DNA of 64,000 bases, taken from the NCBI RefSeq assembly GCF_017255185.1, contig NZ_JAFKCZ010000004.1, positions 248,001-312,000 of the forward strand, given 5' to 3'. Shown here in pieces: positions 27,773-38,440 of this stretch. This DNA comes from Parahaliea mediterranea. GTDB taxonomy: Bacteria > Pseudomonadota > Gammaproteobacteria > Pseudomonadales > Halieaceae. The position numbers were made by a program, and so were the translations under genes. Under the pieces are notes generated by a model that was given only the letters and a program-made list of their open reading frames with translations, made no database searches and had not been told where the DNA came from. Within the stretch, counting starts at the first letter, position 1. Each line of letters starts with the position of its first letter.

Positions 27773-28957
27773 ATGCCCACACCTGTTTACCTCGACTACC
27801 TGGCCACCACTCCCGTGGACCCGCGGGTGGCCCAGAAAATGTGCCAGTGCCTCACCATCGACGGCAACTTCGGCAATCCCGCCTCCCGCTCGCACATGAT
27901 CGGCTGGCGCGCCGAGGCGGCGGTGGAGGAGGCCCGGCGCGAGGTGGCGGACCTGCTGGGCGCGGACCCCCGGGAAATCGTCTGGACCTCCGGCGCCACT
28001 GAGTCCGACAACCTGGCGATCAAGGGCGTGGCCCAGTTCCACCGCGATCGCGGCCGCCACATCGTCACCTCGCGGATCGAACACAAGGCGGTACTCGATA
28101 CCTGTGCCTTCCTGGAGGGGGAGGGCTTCGAGGTCACCTACCTCGAGTCGGGAGCCGACGGCCTGGTGAGCCCGGCGTCGGTGGCGTCGGCGCTGCGCGA
28201 GGACACCATCCTGGTGAGCATCATGCACGCCAACAACGAAATCGGCACCGTCAACGACATCGCCGCGATCGCGGCGATGACCCGCGAGGCCGGTGTGCTG
28301 CTGCACGTGGACGCCGCCCAGAGCGCCGGCAAGATTCCCATCGACCTGGCCAATTGGCCGGTGGATCTGCTGTCCCTTTCCGCCCACAAGATGTACGGCC
28401 CCAAGGGCGTGGGGGCGCTCTATGTGCGCCGCAACCCGCCGGTGCGACTGCAGGCGCAGATTCACGGCGGCGGCCACGAGCGGGGCATGCGCTCCGGCAC
28501 CCTGGCCACCCACCAGATCGTGGGCATGGGCGAGGCCGCGCGCATCGCCCGGGAGGAGATGTCCGCGGAGGCGGAGCGCATTCGCGGCCTGCGGGAGCAG
28601 TTCTGGGCCGGTGTGCGCGCGCTGCCGGAAGTGCGCGTCAACGGCGATGCCGAGGCCCGTCTGCCGGGGGCCATCAATGTCGCCTTCCCCTACGTGGAGG
28701 GTGAATCCCTGTTGATGGCGCTCAAGGACCTGGCGGTGTCGAGCGGCAGCGCCTGCACCTCCGCCAGCCTGGAACCCTCCTATGTCTTGCGCGCGCTGGG
28801 GCTGGACGATGCGCTGGCGCACAGTTCCCTGCGCTTCAGTTTTGGCCGGTTCACCACCGCGGACGAGGTGGACCGGGCGGTGACTCTGGTGTGCGACGCG
28901 GTGTCGAAGCTGCGCGAATCGAACCCCCAGTGGCGGCGCCGGCAGCAATCCGCCTGA
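27773..28957 (+). CDS. iscS: Cysteine desulfurase IscS
   Basis: IscS is a PLP enzyme that takes sulfur from cysteine for Fe-S clusters, tRNA thiolation and cofactors. The 394-residue protein has PLP lysine Lys206 ([12 protein letters not shown]) and the persulfide cysteine Cys328 in [17 protein letters not shown], both at E. coli numbering. The start [18 protein letters not shown] follows a purine-rich RBS; the longer frame from 27620 overlaps iscR and is rejected. The C-terminus is about 10 residues shorter than in E. coli, a region used in IscU binding. No iscU, iscA, hscB, hscA or fdx follows. Confidence 0.97.
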   Translation: MPTPVYLDYLATTPVDPRVAQKMCQCLTIDGNFGNPASRSHMIGWRAEAAVEEARREVADLLGADPREIVWTSGATESDNLAIKGVAQFHRDRGRHIVTSRIEHKAVLDTCAFLEGEGFEVTYLESGADGLVSPASVASALREDTILVSIMHANNEIGTVNDIAAIAAMTREAGVLLHVDAAQSAGKIPIDLANWPVDLLSLSAHKMYGPKGVGALYVRRNPPVRLQAQIHGGGHERGMRSGTLATHQIVGMGEAARIAREEMSAEAERIRGLREQFWAGVRALPEVRVNGDAEARLPGAINVAFPYVEGESLLMALKDLAVSSGSACTSASLEPSYVLRALGLDDALAHSSLRFSFGRFTTADEVDRAVTLVCDAVSKLRESNPQWRRRQQSA

Positions 28958-29050
28958 GGGCGGGGGGCGTGAAATTTTCGCTTTTCCGGCCGGCGCCGCT
29001 AACCGGCTGATTTACAACAAGAATAATCCGTAACAATGTGGCGGCCCGGG

Positions 29051-29079
29051 GTGAAATACGGGGGCAAAATCCGTATAAT
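29051..29079 (+). promoter_or_regulatory. Candidate sigma-70 promoter of ndk
   Basis: GTGAAA (29051-29056) and a perfect TATAAT (29074-29079) are 17 bp apart in the 241-bp iscS-ndk gap. It is immediately followed by a GC-rich inverted repeat around TTTAAA (about 29081-29099) that would lie at the transcript start. Confidence 0.5.
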
Positions 29080-29198
29080 TGCGCGCGCTTTAAACGCGCC
29101 CCGGCAGAACCGGCCGGTTTTGCCCCCGCCGCCCCCGATCCCAGGGCGGCACGCCCGCAAGGCACGGGCGCCCCTGACAACAGACCTGGAGAACTTTC

Positions 29199-29627
29199 AT
29201 GGCAGTAGAACGCACCCTTTCCATCGTGAAGCCGGACGCGGTTGGCAAAAACGTGATCGGCAAGATTTACGCCCGCTTCGAGGAGGCCGGCCTGCAGGTG
29301 GTGGCCGCCAAGATGCTGCGCCTGAGCGACGACGTGGCCGGCGGGTTTTACGCCGAACACCGCGAGCGCCCCTTCTTCCCCGCGCTGATCGAATTCATGA
29401 CTTCCGGCCCGGTCATGGTGCAGGTGCTGGAAGGCGAGGACGCCGTCGCCAAGAACCGCCAGCTGATGGGCGCGACCAACCCCCAGGAAGCCGAGGCGGG
29501 CACCATTCGCGCCGACTTCGCCCAGTCGATCGACGCCAATGCCGTGCACGGCTCTGACTCGCCGGCCTCCGCGGCGCGCGAGATCGCCTACTTCTTCGCC
29601 GCCAGCGAGATCTGCGAGCGCGCCTGA
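29199..29627 (+). CDS. ndk: Nucleoside-diphosphate kinase
   Basis: Ndk transfers the gamma phosphate between nucleoside triphosphates and diphosphates through a phosphohistidine. The 142-residue protein has the N-terminal SIVKPDAV motif and the active-site His117 in [16 protein letters not shown] precedes the ATG. It begins the ndk-rlmN-pilF-rodZ-ispG-hisS-yfgM-bamB-der run, all on one strand with tight spacing. Confidence 0.98.
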   Translation: MAVERTLSIVKPDAVGKNVIGKIYARFEEAGLQVVAAKMLRLSDDVAGGFYAEHRERPFFPALIEFMTSGPVMVQVLEGEDAVAKNRQLMGATNPQEAEAGTIRADFAQSIDANAVHGSDSPASAAREIAYFFAASEICERA

Positions 29628-29644
29628 GGCGCGAGGATGCCGGC

Positions 29645-30802
29645 ATGAGTACCTCCACTTCCGCCACCATTGCCAGCACCGCCGAGGTGCCGAAGGTGAA
29701 CCTGCTGGGCCTGACCCGGGCCCAGATGGAGCAGTTCTTCCTCGACCAGGGGGAGAAGAAGTTTCGCGCGCAGCAGGTGCTGAAGTGGATTCACCATGCC
29801 GGCGTCATCGATATCGAACAGATGAGCAACCTCGGCAAGGCGCTGCGGGAGAAACTGCAGCGCGTGGCCGAGGTGCGCCCGCCGGAGATCGTCAGCCAGC
29901 ACGACTCCGCCGACGGCACCCGCAAGTGGGCGGTCCGCGTGGATGGCGGCGGCCTGGTGGAAACGGTGCTGATTCCCGATCGCGAGCGCGCCACCCTGTG
30001 TGTCTCCTCCCAGGTGGGCTGCAGCCTCGATTGCAGCTTCTGCTCCACCGGCAAGCAGGGCTTCCAGCGTGACCTGAGCGCGGCCGAAATCATCGGCCAG
30101 GTGTGGTTGGCGATCAAATCCTACGACGCCTTCCAGTCCGGCAAGGGCCGCATCGTCACCAATGTGGTGATGATGGGCATGGGCGAACCGCTGATGAACT
30201 TCGACAATGTGGTGTCGGCGATGAACCTGATGATGGAGGACCTGGCCTACGGTATCTCCAAGCGCCGGGTGACATTGAGCACCTCCGGCGTGGTGCCGGC
30301 GCTGGACCGCCTGGCCGAGGTCAGCGAGGCGTCCCTGGCGGTGTCGCTGCACGCGCCCAACGACGCCCTGCGCAACGAGCTGGTGCCCATCAACCGCAAG
30401 TATCCCATCGCGCGCCTGCTGGAATCCTGCCGCAACTACATCGACGCGCAGAGCGACAACAAGCGCGTGGTCACCGTGGAGTACACCCTGATCGCCGGTG
30501 TCAACGACCAGCTCGAGCACGCCCGCGAACTGGCCGAGCTGCTGCGGGATTTCCCCTGCAAGATCAACCTGATTCCCTTCAACCCCTTTTCCCAGTCCGA
30601 TTACCGGCGCCCCAGCGGCAACGCGGTGTCGCGGTTCTGGCAAGTGCTGGTGGATGCAGGATATATTGTCACCGTCAGGACCACCCGCGGCGACGATATC
30701 GACGCCGCCTGTGGCCAGCTGGTGGGCCAGGTGGTCGACCGCACCCGCCGCAGCGAGCGCTATCGCAACGCGGCCGAAAACCAGGCGACGAAAGCGGGGT
30801 AA
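29645..30802 (+). CDS. rlmN: Dual-specificity RNA methyltransferase RlmN
   Basis: RlmN is a radical SAM enzyme that makes C2-methyladenosine at A2503 of 23S rRNA and A37 of some tRNAs. The 385-residue protein carries the [4Fe-4S] motif Cys126-x3-Cys130-x2-Cys133 (CSLDCSFC) and the mechanistic cysteine pair Cys119 and Cys356 ([10 protein letters not shown]). Its start is 17 bp after the ndk stop. Confidence 0.97.
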   Translation: MSTSTSATIASTAEVPKVNLLGLTRAQMEQFFLDQGEKKFRAQQVLKWIHHAGVIDIEQMSNLGKALREKLQRVAEVRPPEIVSQHDSADGTRKWAVRVDGGGLVETVLIPDRERATLCVSSQVGCSLDCSFCSTGKQGFQRDLSAAEIIGQVWLAIKSYDAFQSGKGRIVTNVVMMGMGEPLMNFDNVVSAMNLMMEDLAYGISKRRVTLSTSGVVPALDRLAEVSEASLAVSLHAPNDALRNELVPINRKYPIARLLESCRNYIDAQSDNKRVVTVEYTLIAGVNDQLEHARELAELLRDFPCKINLIPFNPFSQSDYRRPSGNAVSRFWQVLVDAGYIVTVRTTRGDDIDAACGQLVGQVVDRTRRSERYRNAAENQATKAG

Positions 30803-30813
30803 GCGAATTGCCG

Positions 30814-31590
30814 ATGCACAGATTGATCCGCTGGGCCGCCGCGCTGCTGGCAGCGATGGCGCTGGCCGGCTGCGTCACGCATACCGAGCGGGTTTTCACC
30901 CAGCCGCCCTCGCCCGAAAAGGCCCTGAAACAGCGCGTGGAACTGGCGCGCCAGTATATCGGCGAGGGCAATTGGGAGAACGCCAAGCGCAATCTGCAGC
31001 AGGCCTATCGCATCGATCCCAACAACGCCGAGGTGCACGAGGCCTTTGCCCTGGTGTACCAGAGCACCGGCGAGCAGGAGCTGGCCGAGGACCATTTCGA
31101 GCAGGCCATTCGCATCGATCGCGGCTTCTCGCGCGCGCGCAACAATTACGCCGCTTTCCTCTATTCCCAGCGCCGCTACGAGGAGGCCGAGGAGCAGCTC
31201 GAGTACGTGGTCAAGGATCCCCTGTACAATGCGCGCCCCCGGGCCTTCGTCAACCTGGGCCTGTGTCGCCTGCAGCTGGCCGACAACACCGGCGCCGAGG
31301 AGGCTTTCCGCCGCGCCCTGGCCATGGAGCGCAGTAACGCCGTGGCCCTGCTGGAAACCGCCATCCTGCGCTACGAGGCCGAGGATTACACGGCGGCGGA
31401 GAAATACTACGGCGTCTACCGCACCGCGGTGCGCCAGCAGTCGGCCCGGGCCCTGTGGCTGGGTATCCGGCTGGCGCGGGCCGAGGGCGACCTCAATGCC
31501 GAGGGCAGCTACGCCATGGCCCTGCGCAATCTCTATCCCGATTCGGCCGAGTACCAGGCCTACCGCACGACCCAGGGCGGCGGTGAGTAG
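30814..31590 (+). CDS. pilF: Type IV pilus biogenesis/stability lipoprotein PilF (PilW)
   Basis: PilF is an outer-membrane TPR lipoprotein that helps the PilQ secretin assemble. The 258-residue product starts at ATG 30814, 11 bp after the rlmN stop, and has a lipobox (LAAMALAGC). It contains about six TPR-like repeats, e.g. AKRNLQQAYRIDPNNAEVHEAFALVY and AEDHFEQAIRIDRGF. A longer frame upstream runs through rlmN and is rejected. Its 3' end overlaps the rodZ start by 8 bp. Confidence 0.93.
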   Translation: MHRLIRWAAALLAAMALAGCVTHTERVFTQPPSPEKALKQRVELARQYIGEGNWENAKRNLQQAYRIDPNNAEVHEAFALVYQSTGEQELAEDHFEQAIRIDRGFSRARNNYAAFLYSQRRYEEAEEQLEYVVKDPLYNARPRAFVNLGLCRLQLADNTGAEEAFRRALAMERSNAVALLETAILRYEAEDYTAAEKYYGVYRTAVRQQSARALWLGIRLARAEGDLNAEGSYAMALRNLYPDSAEYQAYRTTQGGGE

Positions 31591-32044
31591 CGAGGCGACG
31601 CCAGGCCCGCCATCGCCCGGCGCCATGCTGCGCGATGCCCGCGAGGCTCGGGGTCTGTCGCCCCTGGAGGCGGCGGATCGCTTGAACTGGATGCCTTCCT
31701 ATGTTGGCATCATTGAGCGCGACGACTACGCGGCACTGCGTTGCCCCGCTTTCGCTCGCGGGTACCTCAAGGCCTACGCCAAGCTGGTGGGCCTTGACGA
31801 GGCTCCGCTGCTGGCGGCCTTTGACGCGGCGGGCGACGCCCGCTCGCCGGAGTTGCCGGCAGCGCCGCGCCGGCGGCCCGCACCGTCCGCGGCGGTGCCC
31901 CGGCTGGCCATTGGGCTGTGCCTGTGCGCACTGGTGCTGGTGGCCCTCGGGCTGTGGTGGTGGCGCAGTGAAGCATTGGTGCCAGCACCGCTTATCCCGG
32001 CGGCGCAGTCGCCGACGGACAACGCAAATACGGGTGAGGTATGA
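31583..32044 (+). CDS. rodZ: RodZ-like helix-turn-helix membrane protein, short form
   Basis: The position between pilF and ispG and the N-terminal HTH_25 domain (about residues 14-75, [22 protein letters not shown]) identify it as RodZ, the cytoskeletal adaptor linking MreB to the Rod complex. A GTG start at 31583 inside the pilF end gives 153 residues. One membrane helix lies at about 106-127 ([20 protein letters not shown]). Only about 25 residues follow, so the periplasmic DUF4115 domain of full RodZ (over 300 residues) is missing. The ispG start overlaps its stop, so there is no room for the lost part. Confidence 0.82.
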   Translation: MSSEATPGPPSPGAMLRDAREARGLSPLEAADRLNWMPSYVGIIERDDYAALRCPAFARGYLKAYAKLVGLDEAPLLAAFDAAGDARSPELPAAPRRRPAPSAAVPRLAIGLCLCALVLVALGLWWWRSEALVPAPLIPAAQSPTDNANTGEV

Positions 32045-33171
32045 ACACAGAGTCCCCCATCAAACGCCGGGTCAGCCGCCAGATCCACGTCGGCAAGGTC
32101 GCCGTGGGCGGCGACGCCCCGATCAGCGTGCAGAGCATGACCAATACCGAGACCTGCGACGTGGAGGCCACGGTGGCGCAGGTTCAGGCCATCGCCGACG
32201 CCGGGGCGGACATCGTGCGTGTCTCGGTGCCCAGCATGGATGCCGCCGAGGCCTTTCGCGCGATCCGCGCGCGGGTGGACGTGCCGCTGGTGGCGGATAT
32301 CCACTTCGACCACCGGATCGCGCTCAAGGTCGCCGAGTACGGTGTAGACTGCCTGCGCATCAACCCGGGCAACATCGGCCGCGACGAAAAAGTGCGCGAG
32401 GTCATCGACTGCGTGCGCGACAAGGGCATACCCATCCGCATCGGCGTCAACGCCGGCTCCCTGGGCAAGGACCTGCAGCGCAAGTACGGCGAGCCCACCG
32501 CCGAGGCGCTGGTGGAGTCGGCGATGCGCCACGTGGACATTCTCGACAAGCACAACTACCCGGATTTCAAAGTCAGCGTGAAGGCCTCCGAGGTGTTCAT
32601 GGCGGTGTCGGCCTACCGCTTGCTGGCGCGGGAAATCGACCAGCCCCTGCACCTGGGTATTACCGAGGCCGGCGGCCTGCGCGGCGGCACGGTCAAGTCC
32701 GCGGTGGGTCTGGGCATGTTGCTGATGGACGGTATCGGTGACACCATCCGCATCTCCCTGGCCGCGGACCCGGTGGAGGAGGTGAAAGTCGGCTTCGAGA
32801 TCCTCAAGAGCCTCAAGTTGCGCACCAACGGCATCAATTTTATCGCCTGCCCCAGCTGTTCGCGGCAGAACTTCGACGTGATCGGCACCATGAACACCCT
32901 GGAGCAGCGCCTGGAAGACGTGCGCACACCCATGGACGTGGCGGTCATCGGTTGCATCGTCAATGGTCCCGGGGAGGCGCGGGAAGCGGACGTGGGCCTG
33001 ACCGGCGCCACTCCCAGCAACCTGATTTACGTCAACGGCGAGCCGGACCACAAGGTCAGTAACCAGGACTTTGTCGACCACCTCGAGCAGGTGATCCGCC
33101 AGCGCGCGGCCGAGCTGGAGGAAGAGCGGGCCCGGCGGGAACAGAACCTCATATTGAAAACAACGGCCTGA
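32041..33171 (+). CDS. ispG: 4-hydroxy-3-methylbut-2-en-1-yl diphosphate synthase IspG (GcpE)
   Basis: IspG converts MEcPP to HMBPP in the MEP isoprenoid pathway using a [4Fe-4S] cluster. The 376-residue protein keeps the cluster ligands Cys270, Cys273 (CPSC), Cys305 and Glu312 at the same numbers as E. coli. The TIM-barrel part starts near [23 protein letters not shown]. An ATGA overlap couples it to rodZ. The enzyme depends on Fe-S assembly, which is notable given the shortened isc locus. Confidence 0.98.
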   Translation: MNTESPIKRRVSRQIHVGKVAVGGDAPISVQSMTNTETCDVEATVAQVQAIADAGADIVRVSVPSMDAAEAFRAIRARVDVPLVADIHFDHRIALKVAEYGVDCLRINPGNIGRDEKVREVIDCVRDKGIPIRIGVNAGSLGKDLQRKYGEPTAEALVESAMRHVDILDKHNYPDFKVSVKASEVFMAVSAYRLLAREIDQPLHLGITEAGGLRGGTVKSAVGLGMLLMDGIGDTIRISLAADPVEEVKVGFEILKSLKLRTNGINFIACPSCSRQNFDVIGTMNTLEQRLEDVRTPMDVAVIGCIVNGPGEAREADVGLTGATPSNLIYVNGEPDHKVSNQDFVDHLEQVIRQRAAELEEERARREQNLILKTTA

Positions 33172-33192
33172 GCAGGCAGCAATCCTGGAGTA

Positions 33193-34479
33193 GTGGTGAA
33201 AAACATACGCGCCATCCGGGGAATGAACGATATTCTCCCGGATGAAACCCCCTATTGGCAGTCCCTCGAGGCATGTGTGCGCAAGCTTTTGCGCGGTTAT
33301 GGCTACGGCGAGATTCGCCTGCCGATCGTCGAGCACACCGAGCTGTTCAAGCGTTCCATCGGCGAAGTGACCGACATCGTCGAGAAGGAGATGTATACCT
33401 TCAACGACCGCAACGACGAGAGCCTGACCCTGCGCCCCGAGGGTACCGCGGGCTGCGTGCGCGCGGTCATCCAGCAGGGCCTGTTGGGCACGCCCCGGCG
33501 CCTGTGGTACAGCGGCCCCATGTTCCGCTACGAGCGCCCGCAAAAGGGGCGCCAGCGGCAGTTCCACCAGGTGGGCGCGGAGGTGTTTGGCATTGCCACG
33601 CCCGACATCGACGCCGAACTGATCCTGCTGTCGGCGCGGCTGTGGCGCGAGCTGGGGATCGCCGACGACGTGGTGCTGGAGCTCAACTCCATCGGCAGTG
33701 GCGAGGCCCGCGCGCGCTACCGCGCGGCCCTGGTCGACTACCTCGAGGCGCGCCGCGAGCGACTCGACGAGGACAGCCAGCGCCGCCTGCAGGGCAATCC
33801 CCTGCGCATCCTCGACAGCAAGAACCCCGACACCCAGGCCCTGCTGGACGACGCGCCCTCGCTGGCCGACTACCTCGACGACGAATCGCGGGCCGACTTC
33901 GCCCGCCTGTGCGGCCTGCTCGACGCCGCGGGGCTGTCCTACCGCGTCAACCCGCGCCTGGTGCGCGGGCTGGATTACTACAACAAAACAGTGTTCGAAT
34001 GGGTCACCGATCGCCTGGGTGCCCAGGGCACCATCTGCGCGGGTGGTCGCTACGATGGCCTGGTGGAGCAGCTGGGGGGCAAGTCGACCCCGGGCATCGG
34101 ATTTGCCATGGGCATGGAACGCCTGGTGCTGTTGTTGTCTGAACTGGCATCGCAGGGGGACGCGGTGGAGGACGGCGAAGCCGACCTCTACGCGGTATCG
34201 GTGGGTGAAGAGGCCGCCGCGGTCGCGCTGGCGGCGGTGGAGCGCCTGCGGGATGCGCTGCCCGATTGCCGCATCGTGCAGCACGCCGGCGGCGGCAGTT
34301 TCAAGAGCCAAATGAAAAAGGCCGACAAGAGTGGCGCCCGCCTGGCGCTGATCTGGGGCGAGGACGAGGTGCGCGCCGGCACCTGCGCGGTAAAATCCCT
34401 GCGCGATCCCGGCGGCCAGGAGAGCGTGGCGCTGGGCGAACTGCCCGAGCGCATTCGCGCCGCGCTGGCCTGGCGATAA
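33193..34479 (+). CDS. hisS: Histidyl-tRNA synthetase
   Basis: HisRS is a class II synthetase that charges tRNA-His. The 428-residue protein has [16 protein letters not shown] at the N-terminus, motif 2 ([19 protein letters not shown]), the histidine-specific [13 protein letters not shown] and [14 protein letters not shown] motifs, motif 3 ([13 protein letters not shown]), and a C-terminal anticodon-binding domain. Two successive GTG codons (33193, 33196) are possible starts after GGAG. Confidence 0.98.
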   Translation: MVKNIRAIRGMNDILPDETPYWQSLEACVRKLLRGYGYGEIRLPIVEHTELFKRSIGEVTDIVEKEMYTFNDRNDESLTLRPEGTAGCVRAVIQQGLLGTPRRLWYSGPMFRYERPQKGRQRQFHQVGAEVFGIATPDIDAELILLSARLWRELGIADDVVLELNSIGSGEARARYRAALVDYLEARRERLDEDSQRRLQGNPLRILDSKNPDTQALLDDAPSLADYLDDESRADFARLCGLLDAAGLSYRVNPRLVRGLDYYNKTVFEWVTDRLGAQGTICAGGRYDGLVEQLGGKSTPGIGFAMGMERLVLLLSELASQGDAVEDGEADLYAVSVGEEAAAVALAAVERLRDALPDCRIVQHAGGGSFKSQMKKADKSGARLALIWGEDEVRAGTCAVKSLRDPGGQESVALGELPERIRAALAWR

Positions 34480-34525
34480 CAGCGGCCAACAGTGATAACA
34501 GTGGACCAGGACATAAGGAATCGAC

Positions 34526-35230
34526 GTGGAAACATATCGCAGTGAAGAAGAACAGGTAGAGGCGCTCAAGCGCTGGTGGGACGAGAACGGTCGCTCCACC
34601 GTGATCGGTATCGCCCTGGCCCTGGTGGGGGTTTTCGGCTGGCAGGGCTGGCAGGAGTACAGCCAGGGCCAGCGCGACGCCGCGTCCGACATCTACCAGC
34701 AGCTGCTGCAGGCGGCGGGCGGGGCCGCGCAGTCGCCGGCGCAGCAGGGCGTGGCCGAACGCCTGGCCCAGCGCCTGAAGGACGAGTACGCGGGTAGCAC
34801 CTACGCCCAGTTCGCCGGGCTGCAACTGGCCCGTCTGGCGGTGGCCGACGGCGATCTCGAGCAGGCCGAGAGTGAACTGCGCGCGGTGTTGGCCGACGCG
34901 AGCAGCGGCGGCGATGTCGCCCTGGTGGCGCGGCAGCGCCTGGCGCGTGTCGTGGCGGCGCGCGGCGAGACCGACGCCGCCCTGGCCCTGCTCGATGTGA
35001 GCGGCAGCCACCCCTACCAGGCCTCCTACGCCCTGGCGCGCGGCGATATCCTGTTCGGCGAGGGGCGCCGGGCCGATGCCCTGGGCGCCTATCAACTGGC
35101 GCGGCAGCTCGAGTCCGAGTCCCCCGGCCAGCTCAACCTGGCTTCTCTCGAGCGCAAGCTGGCGCGATTGAGCCCGGTGTCGCCCGAGGCGCCGGAGCCG
35201 GCGCCCACCGCGGCGGAGGTTGAACAATGA
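34526..35230 (+). CDS. yfgM: YfgM-like tetratricopeptide membrane protein (periplasmic chaperone type)
   Basis: YfgM is an inner-membrane ancillary SecYEG/PpiD-associated protein. The 234-residue product starts at GTG 34526 after AAGGA. It has the family N-terminus (ETYRSEEEQVEALKRWWDENG), one membrane helix at about 24-41 (VIGIALALVGVFGWQGW), and a TPR-type periplasmic domain at about 50-225. It overlaps the bamB start (ATGA at 35227), as is usual for this pair. Confidence 0.92.
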   Translation: METYRSEEEQVEALKRWWDENGRSTVIGIALALVGVFGWQGWQEYSQGQRDAASDIYQQLLQAAGGAAQSPAQQGVAERLAQRLKDEYAGSTYAQFAGLQLARLAVADGDLEQAESELRAVLADASSGGDVALVARQRLARVVAARGETDAALALLDVSGSHPYQASYALARGDILFGEGRRADALGAYQLARQLESESPGQLNLASLERKLARLSPVSPEAPEPAPTAAEVEQ

Positions 35231-36414
35231 TGCGCCGCGAACTGCGCTGGCTGGGCGCGGCGAGCCTGGTGATGTCGCTCAGCGCCTGCAGCACCGTAAA
35301 GGGCTGGTTTGAAATGGACGACGACGAGGACCCGAACCAGCCCGCCGAACTACAGGACATCAAAGAGACCGTGGACATTGACCGCCTGTGGTCCACGGGT
35401 ATTGGCGATGGCCAGGGCGAGGGCCTATATCATATCCAGCCGGCGCTGTTGGGCGAGCGCATTTACGCCGCCTCCGCCGATGGCGAAGTCGTGGCCCTGG
35501 ATCGCGAGCGCGGCAAGAAAATCTGGGACGTGGAACTGGAAGACCAGGCCCTGTCCGGCGGCGTGGGCGCCTATGAGGACAGCCTGTTCCTCGGTGGCGC
35601 CGACGGATCGGTGCTGCGCCTGGACGCCGGCGATGGCTCGGTGGTGTGGAAGCGCAAGGTGACTGGCGAGGTACTGGCGCCACCCCAGGGCGACGGCGAC
35701 GTGGTGGTGGCCCAGACCTACGACGGCAAGCTGTTTGGCCTGGACTACGATACCGGCGAACGCCTGTGGACCTATGACAGCAACGTGCCGGTACTGACCA
35801 TTCGCGGCACCAGCACGCCGGTACTGAACGACGGTATGGTCTACGCCGGGTTCGCCAACGGCCGGGTGCTGGCCTTCACCGCCGACACCGGCGCCATCGC
35901 CTGGGAAGTGCGCGTGGCAATTTCCCAGGGCCGCTCGGAGATCGAGCGCATTGTCGACATCGATGGCACCATGGCCCTGACCGGCAACGAACTCTACGCC
36001 GCGGCCTACCAGGGGCGCATTGCCGCCATCGAGGTCAACAGCGGCCGCAAGTTGTGGCAGCAGAACGTGTCGTCCTTCTCCGGCGTGTCCACGGGCTTCG
36101 GCAACGTCTATGTGGCCGACGAGGACGGTACGCTCACGGCCTACCTTCGCGGGGGCCAGGGCGTGCGCTGGACCCAGGGCGATCTGGCCTATCGCGAGCT
36201 GTCGCGCCCGACGCCGGTCAGCAGCTACGTGGCGGTGGCCGACCTGGAGGGCATTGTGCATATTATTTCCCAGGTGGACGGCAGCTTTGCCGGCCGCGTG
36301 AAAGTGGACGGCGACGGCGCCCGCGCCGACATGCTCAGCGACGGGAATGTCCTGTACGTCTACGGCAATAGCGGTAAACTGGCGGCCTACGAAATCAAGG
36401 CCCTGGACGAGTAG
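35227..36414 (+). CDS. bamB: Outer membrane protein assembly factor BamB
   Basis: BamB is the beta-propeller lipoprotein of the BAM complex. The 395-residue protein has a lipobox ending LSAC (about residue 21) and repeated PQQ-like blades with the pattern AxDxxTGxxxW, e.g. [14 protein letters not shown] and [13 protein letters not shown], forming an eight-bladed propeller. The final [12 protein letters not shown] is typical. It sits between yfgM and der with a 5-bp gap to der. Confidence 0.97.
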   Translation: MMRRELRWLGAASLVMSLSACSTVKGWFEMDDDEDPNQPAELQDIKETVDIDRLWSTGIGDGQGEGLYHIQPALLGERIYAASADGEVVALDRERGKKIWDVELEDQALSGGVGAYEDSLFLGGADGSVLRLDAGDGSVVWKRKVTGEVLAPPQGDGDVVVAQTYDGKLFGLDYDTGERLWTYDSNVPVLTIRGTSTPVLNDGMVYAGFANGRVLAFTADTGAIAWEVRVAISQGRSEIERIVDIDGTMALTGNELYAAAYQGRIAAIEVNSGRKLWQQNVSSFSGVSTGFGNVYVADEDGTLTAYLRGGQGVRWTQGDLAYRELSRPTPVSSYVAVADLEGIVHIISQVDGSFAGRVKVDGDGARADMLSDGNVLYVYGNSGKLAAYEIKALDE

Positions 36415-36419
36415 CGCAC

Positions 36420-37823
36420 ATGATCCCGGTCATCGCCCTGGTCGGCCGCCCCAACGTGGGTAAGTCGACCCTGTTCAACCAGCTGACGCGCAGTCGCGAC
36501 GCCCTGGTGGCCGACTTCGCGGGCCTGACCCGGGACCGCAAGTACGGCGAGGCCCGGTTAGGCTCACGACCCTATGTGGTCATCGACACCGGCGGCATCA
36601 GCGGCGACGAGGACGGCATCGATTCGCAGATGGCGGGGCAATCCCTGCAGGCGATCGAGGAAGCCGACGCGGTACTGTTCCTGGTGGATGCCCGCGAGGG
36701 CCTGAACGCCGCCGACGAGGCCCTGGCGCGCCACCTGCGCCAGCGCAACAAGGCCTTCTACCTGGTGGTCAACAAGATCGACGGGGTGGACGCCGACCTG
36801 GCCACCAGCGATTTTTACTCGCTGGGCGTGGAGCAAATGTTCGCCATCGCCGCCAGCCACGGCCGCGGTGTCAGCGCCATGATCGAGTCGGTGCTGGCGC
36901 AGTTTCCGCCGCAGGAAGCCGAGCCCGGGGCGGACGATTGGCAGGGCATTCGGGTGGCGGTGGTGGGGCGCCCCAACGTCGGCAAGTCGACCCTGGTCAA
37001 CCGCCTGCTCGGCGAGGAGCGGGTGGTGGTCTACGACGAGCCCGGCACCACCCGCGACAGTATCTATATCGATTTCGAGCGCAACGACCAGCACTACACC
37101 CTGATCGATACCGCCGGCATCCGCCGGCGCAAGAATGTGCGCCTGGTGGTGGAGAAATTCTCCATCGTCAAAACCCTCAAGGCGGTGGACGACGCCCACG
37201 TGGTGATCCTGGTGATGGACGCCCACGAGGGCCTGGTGGAACAGGACATGCACCTGCTGGGCCACTGTATCGAGGCCGGACGGGGCCTGGTGCTGGCGGT
37301 CAACAAGTGGGACGGCATCGAGTCCGACCAGCGCGACTGGATGCGCCACGAACTGCAGCGCCGCCTGCAGTTCGCCGATTACGCCGACACCCATTTCATA
37401 TCCGCCCTGCACGGCACCGGGGTGGGGCACCTGTACAAGTCGATCGACGCCGCCCATCGCAGCGCCACCCGCAAGCTCAGTACCAACCAGCTCACGCGAA
37501 TACTCGAGGGCGCGGTGTTCGATCACCCGCCGCCGATGGTCAATGGCCGGCGGATCAAGTTGCGCTACGCCCATGCCGGCGGCCAGAATCCGCCGCTGAT
37601 CGTGATCCACGGCAACCAGACCGGCAAGGTGCCGGTCAGTTACCAGCGCTACCTGGAGAAGATTTTCCGCCGGGAACTGGACCTGGTGGGCACGCCGGTG
37701 CGCATCGAGTTCCGTACCGGGGAAAACCCCTACGCGGACAAGCGCAATAAACTCACCCAGCGCCAGGTGCAGCGCAAGCGGCGCATGATGGCGCACGTCA
37801 AGAAAAACAAGAAGAAGCGTTAA
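36420..37823 (+). CDS. der: Ribosome biogenesis GTPase Der (EngA)
   Basis: Der is an essential double GTPase for 50S maturation. The 467-residue protein has two G domains, each with GRPNVGKST (residues 9-17 and again at about 182), DTGG/DTAG switch II motifs, NKID and NKWD base motifs, and a C-terminal KH-like domain ending in a lysine-rich tail. A small hairpin (GGCCC-TTCG-GGGCC-like) directly after the stop is not followed by a T tract. Confidence 0.98.
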   Translation: MIPVIALVGRPNVGKSTLFNQLTRSRDALVADFAGLTRDRKYGEARLGSRPYVVIDTGGISGDEDGIDSQMAGQSLQAIEEADAVLFLVDAREGLNAADEALARHLRQRNKAFYLVVNKIDGVDADLATSDFYSLGVEQMFAIAASHGRGVSAMIESVLAQFPPQEAEPGADDWQGIRVAVVGRPNVGKSTLVNRLLGEERVVVYDEPGTTRDSIYIDFERNDQHYTLIDTAGIRRRKNVRLVVEKFSIVKTLKAVDDAHVVILVMDAHEGLVEQDMHLLGHCIEAGRGLVLAVNKWDGIESDQRDWMRHELQRRLQFADYADTHFISALHGTGVGHLYKSIDAAHRSATRKLSTNQLTRILEGAVFDHPPPMVNGRRIKLRYAHAGGQNPPLIVIHGNQTGKVPVSYQRYLEKIFRRELDLVGTPVRIEFRTGENPYADKRNKLTQRQVQRKRRMMAHVKKNKKKR

Positions 37824-37854
37824 TCGGCCCTTCGGGGCCTGGTTGAGGCTGCCT

Positions 37855-38241
37855 ATGAACCATCATCCAGCACGCAAGCCGGATCTCGACAGCCGCGAAC
37901 ACATCGAAGCCTTCGTCGATCACTTTTACCGGCGCATGCTCGGCGATGAACAGCTGGCGCCGATCTTCATTGATGTGGCGCGGATAGAGCTGGATGTGCA
38001 CCTGCCGCATATCAAGGATTACTGGTGCAAGCTGCTGCTTGGCGACACCGCTTACAACCGTCATACCATGAACATTCACCGCCAGTTGCATCGCAAGCGC
38101 GCCCTCGTCCCCGAGGATTTCCAGCGCTGGCTGGCCCTGTTCACCGCCACAGTCGATGACTACTACGCCGGCGAGAAAGCCGAGCGGGCCAAGCGCGTGG
38201 CGACCTCGATCGCGGGCAATATGCAACACAGCCTGGGATAG
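37855..38241 (+). CDS. Group III truncated hemoglobin
   Basis: The 128-residue protein fits the group III 2/2 hemoglobin family: FVDHFYRRMLGDEQLAPIF in helices A-B, Trp57 in DYWCKLLLGD, and the proximal heme histidine, most likely His75 in MNIHRQLH. Such globins bind O2 or NO and are linked to microaerobic respiration or NO handling. The ATG at 37855 has GAGG upstream and is preferred to the in-frame TTG at 37843. Confidence 0.88.
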   Translation: MNHHPARKPDLDSREHIEAFVDHFYRRMLGDEQLAPIFIDVARIELDVHLPHIKDYWCKLLLGDTAYNRHTMNIHRQLHRKRALVPEDFQRWLALFTATVDDYYAGEKAERAKRVATSIAGNMQHSLG

Positions 38242-38266
38242 CCCATCATTTCACGGCCCGAACGGC

Positions 38267-38295
38267 CTGTCACAATAGTTTCGATTTTCTGTCAC
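38267..38295 (+). promoter_or_regulatory. Pho-box-like site upstream of the alkaline phosphatase pair
   Basis: Two CTGTCAC heptamers (38267-38273 and 38289-38295) are exactly 22 bp apart, that is two 11-bp PhoB repeat units. A degenerate middle unit (GTTTCGA) and AT-only 4-bp linkers (AATA, TTTT) lie between them. PhoB boxes are tandem CTGTCAT-type heptamers with 4-bp AT-rich linkers. It lies about 145 bp upstream of the first phosphatase, so phosphate-starvation induction is likely. Confidence 0.65.
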
Positions 38296-38440
38296 GCCGC
38301 CGTTGCAAGAACGTAACAGGGCGGCGGCAAGCTATTGGCCCCGAGCAGAGACACCAGAACCCGCGAGATCGCCTCGCGGTGGCGTTGCCTTTGTCGTTCA
38401 CAACACTGACAACAACACCGATATCTCCGAGAGAGGGCCT

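Noticed and set aside
31774-34692. 972-codon minus-strand frame across rodZ, ispG and hisS
   Set aside because: It spans three well-identified genes on the other strand and has no motifs.
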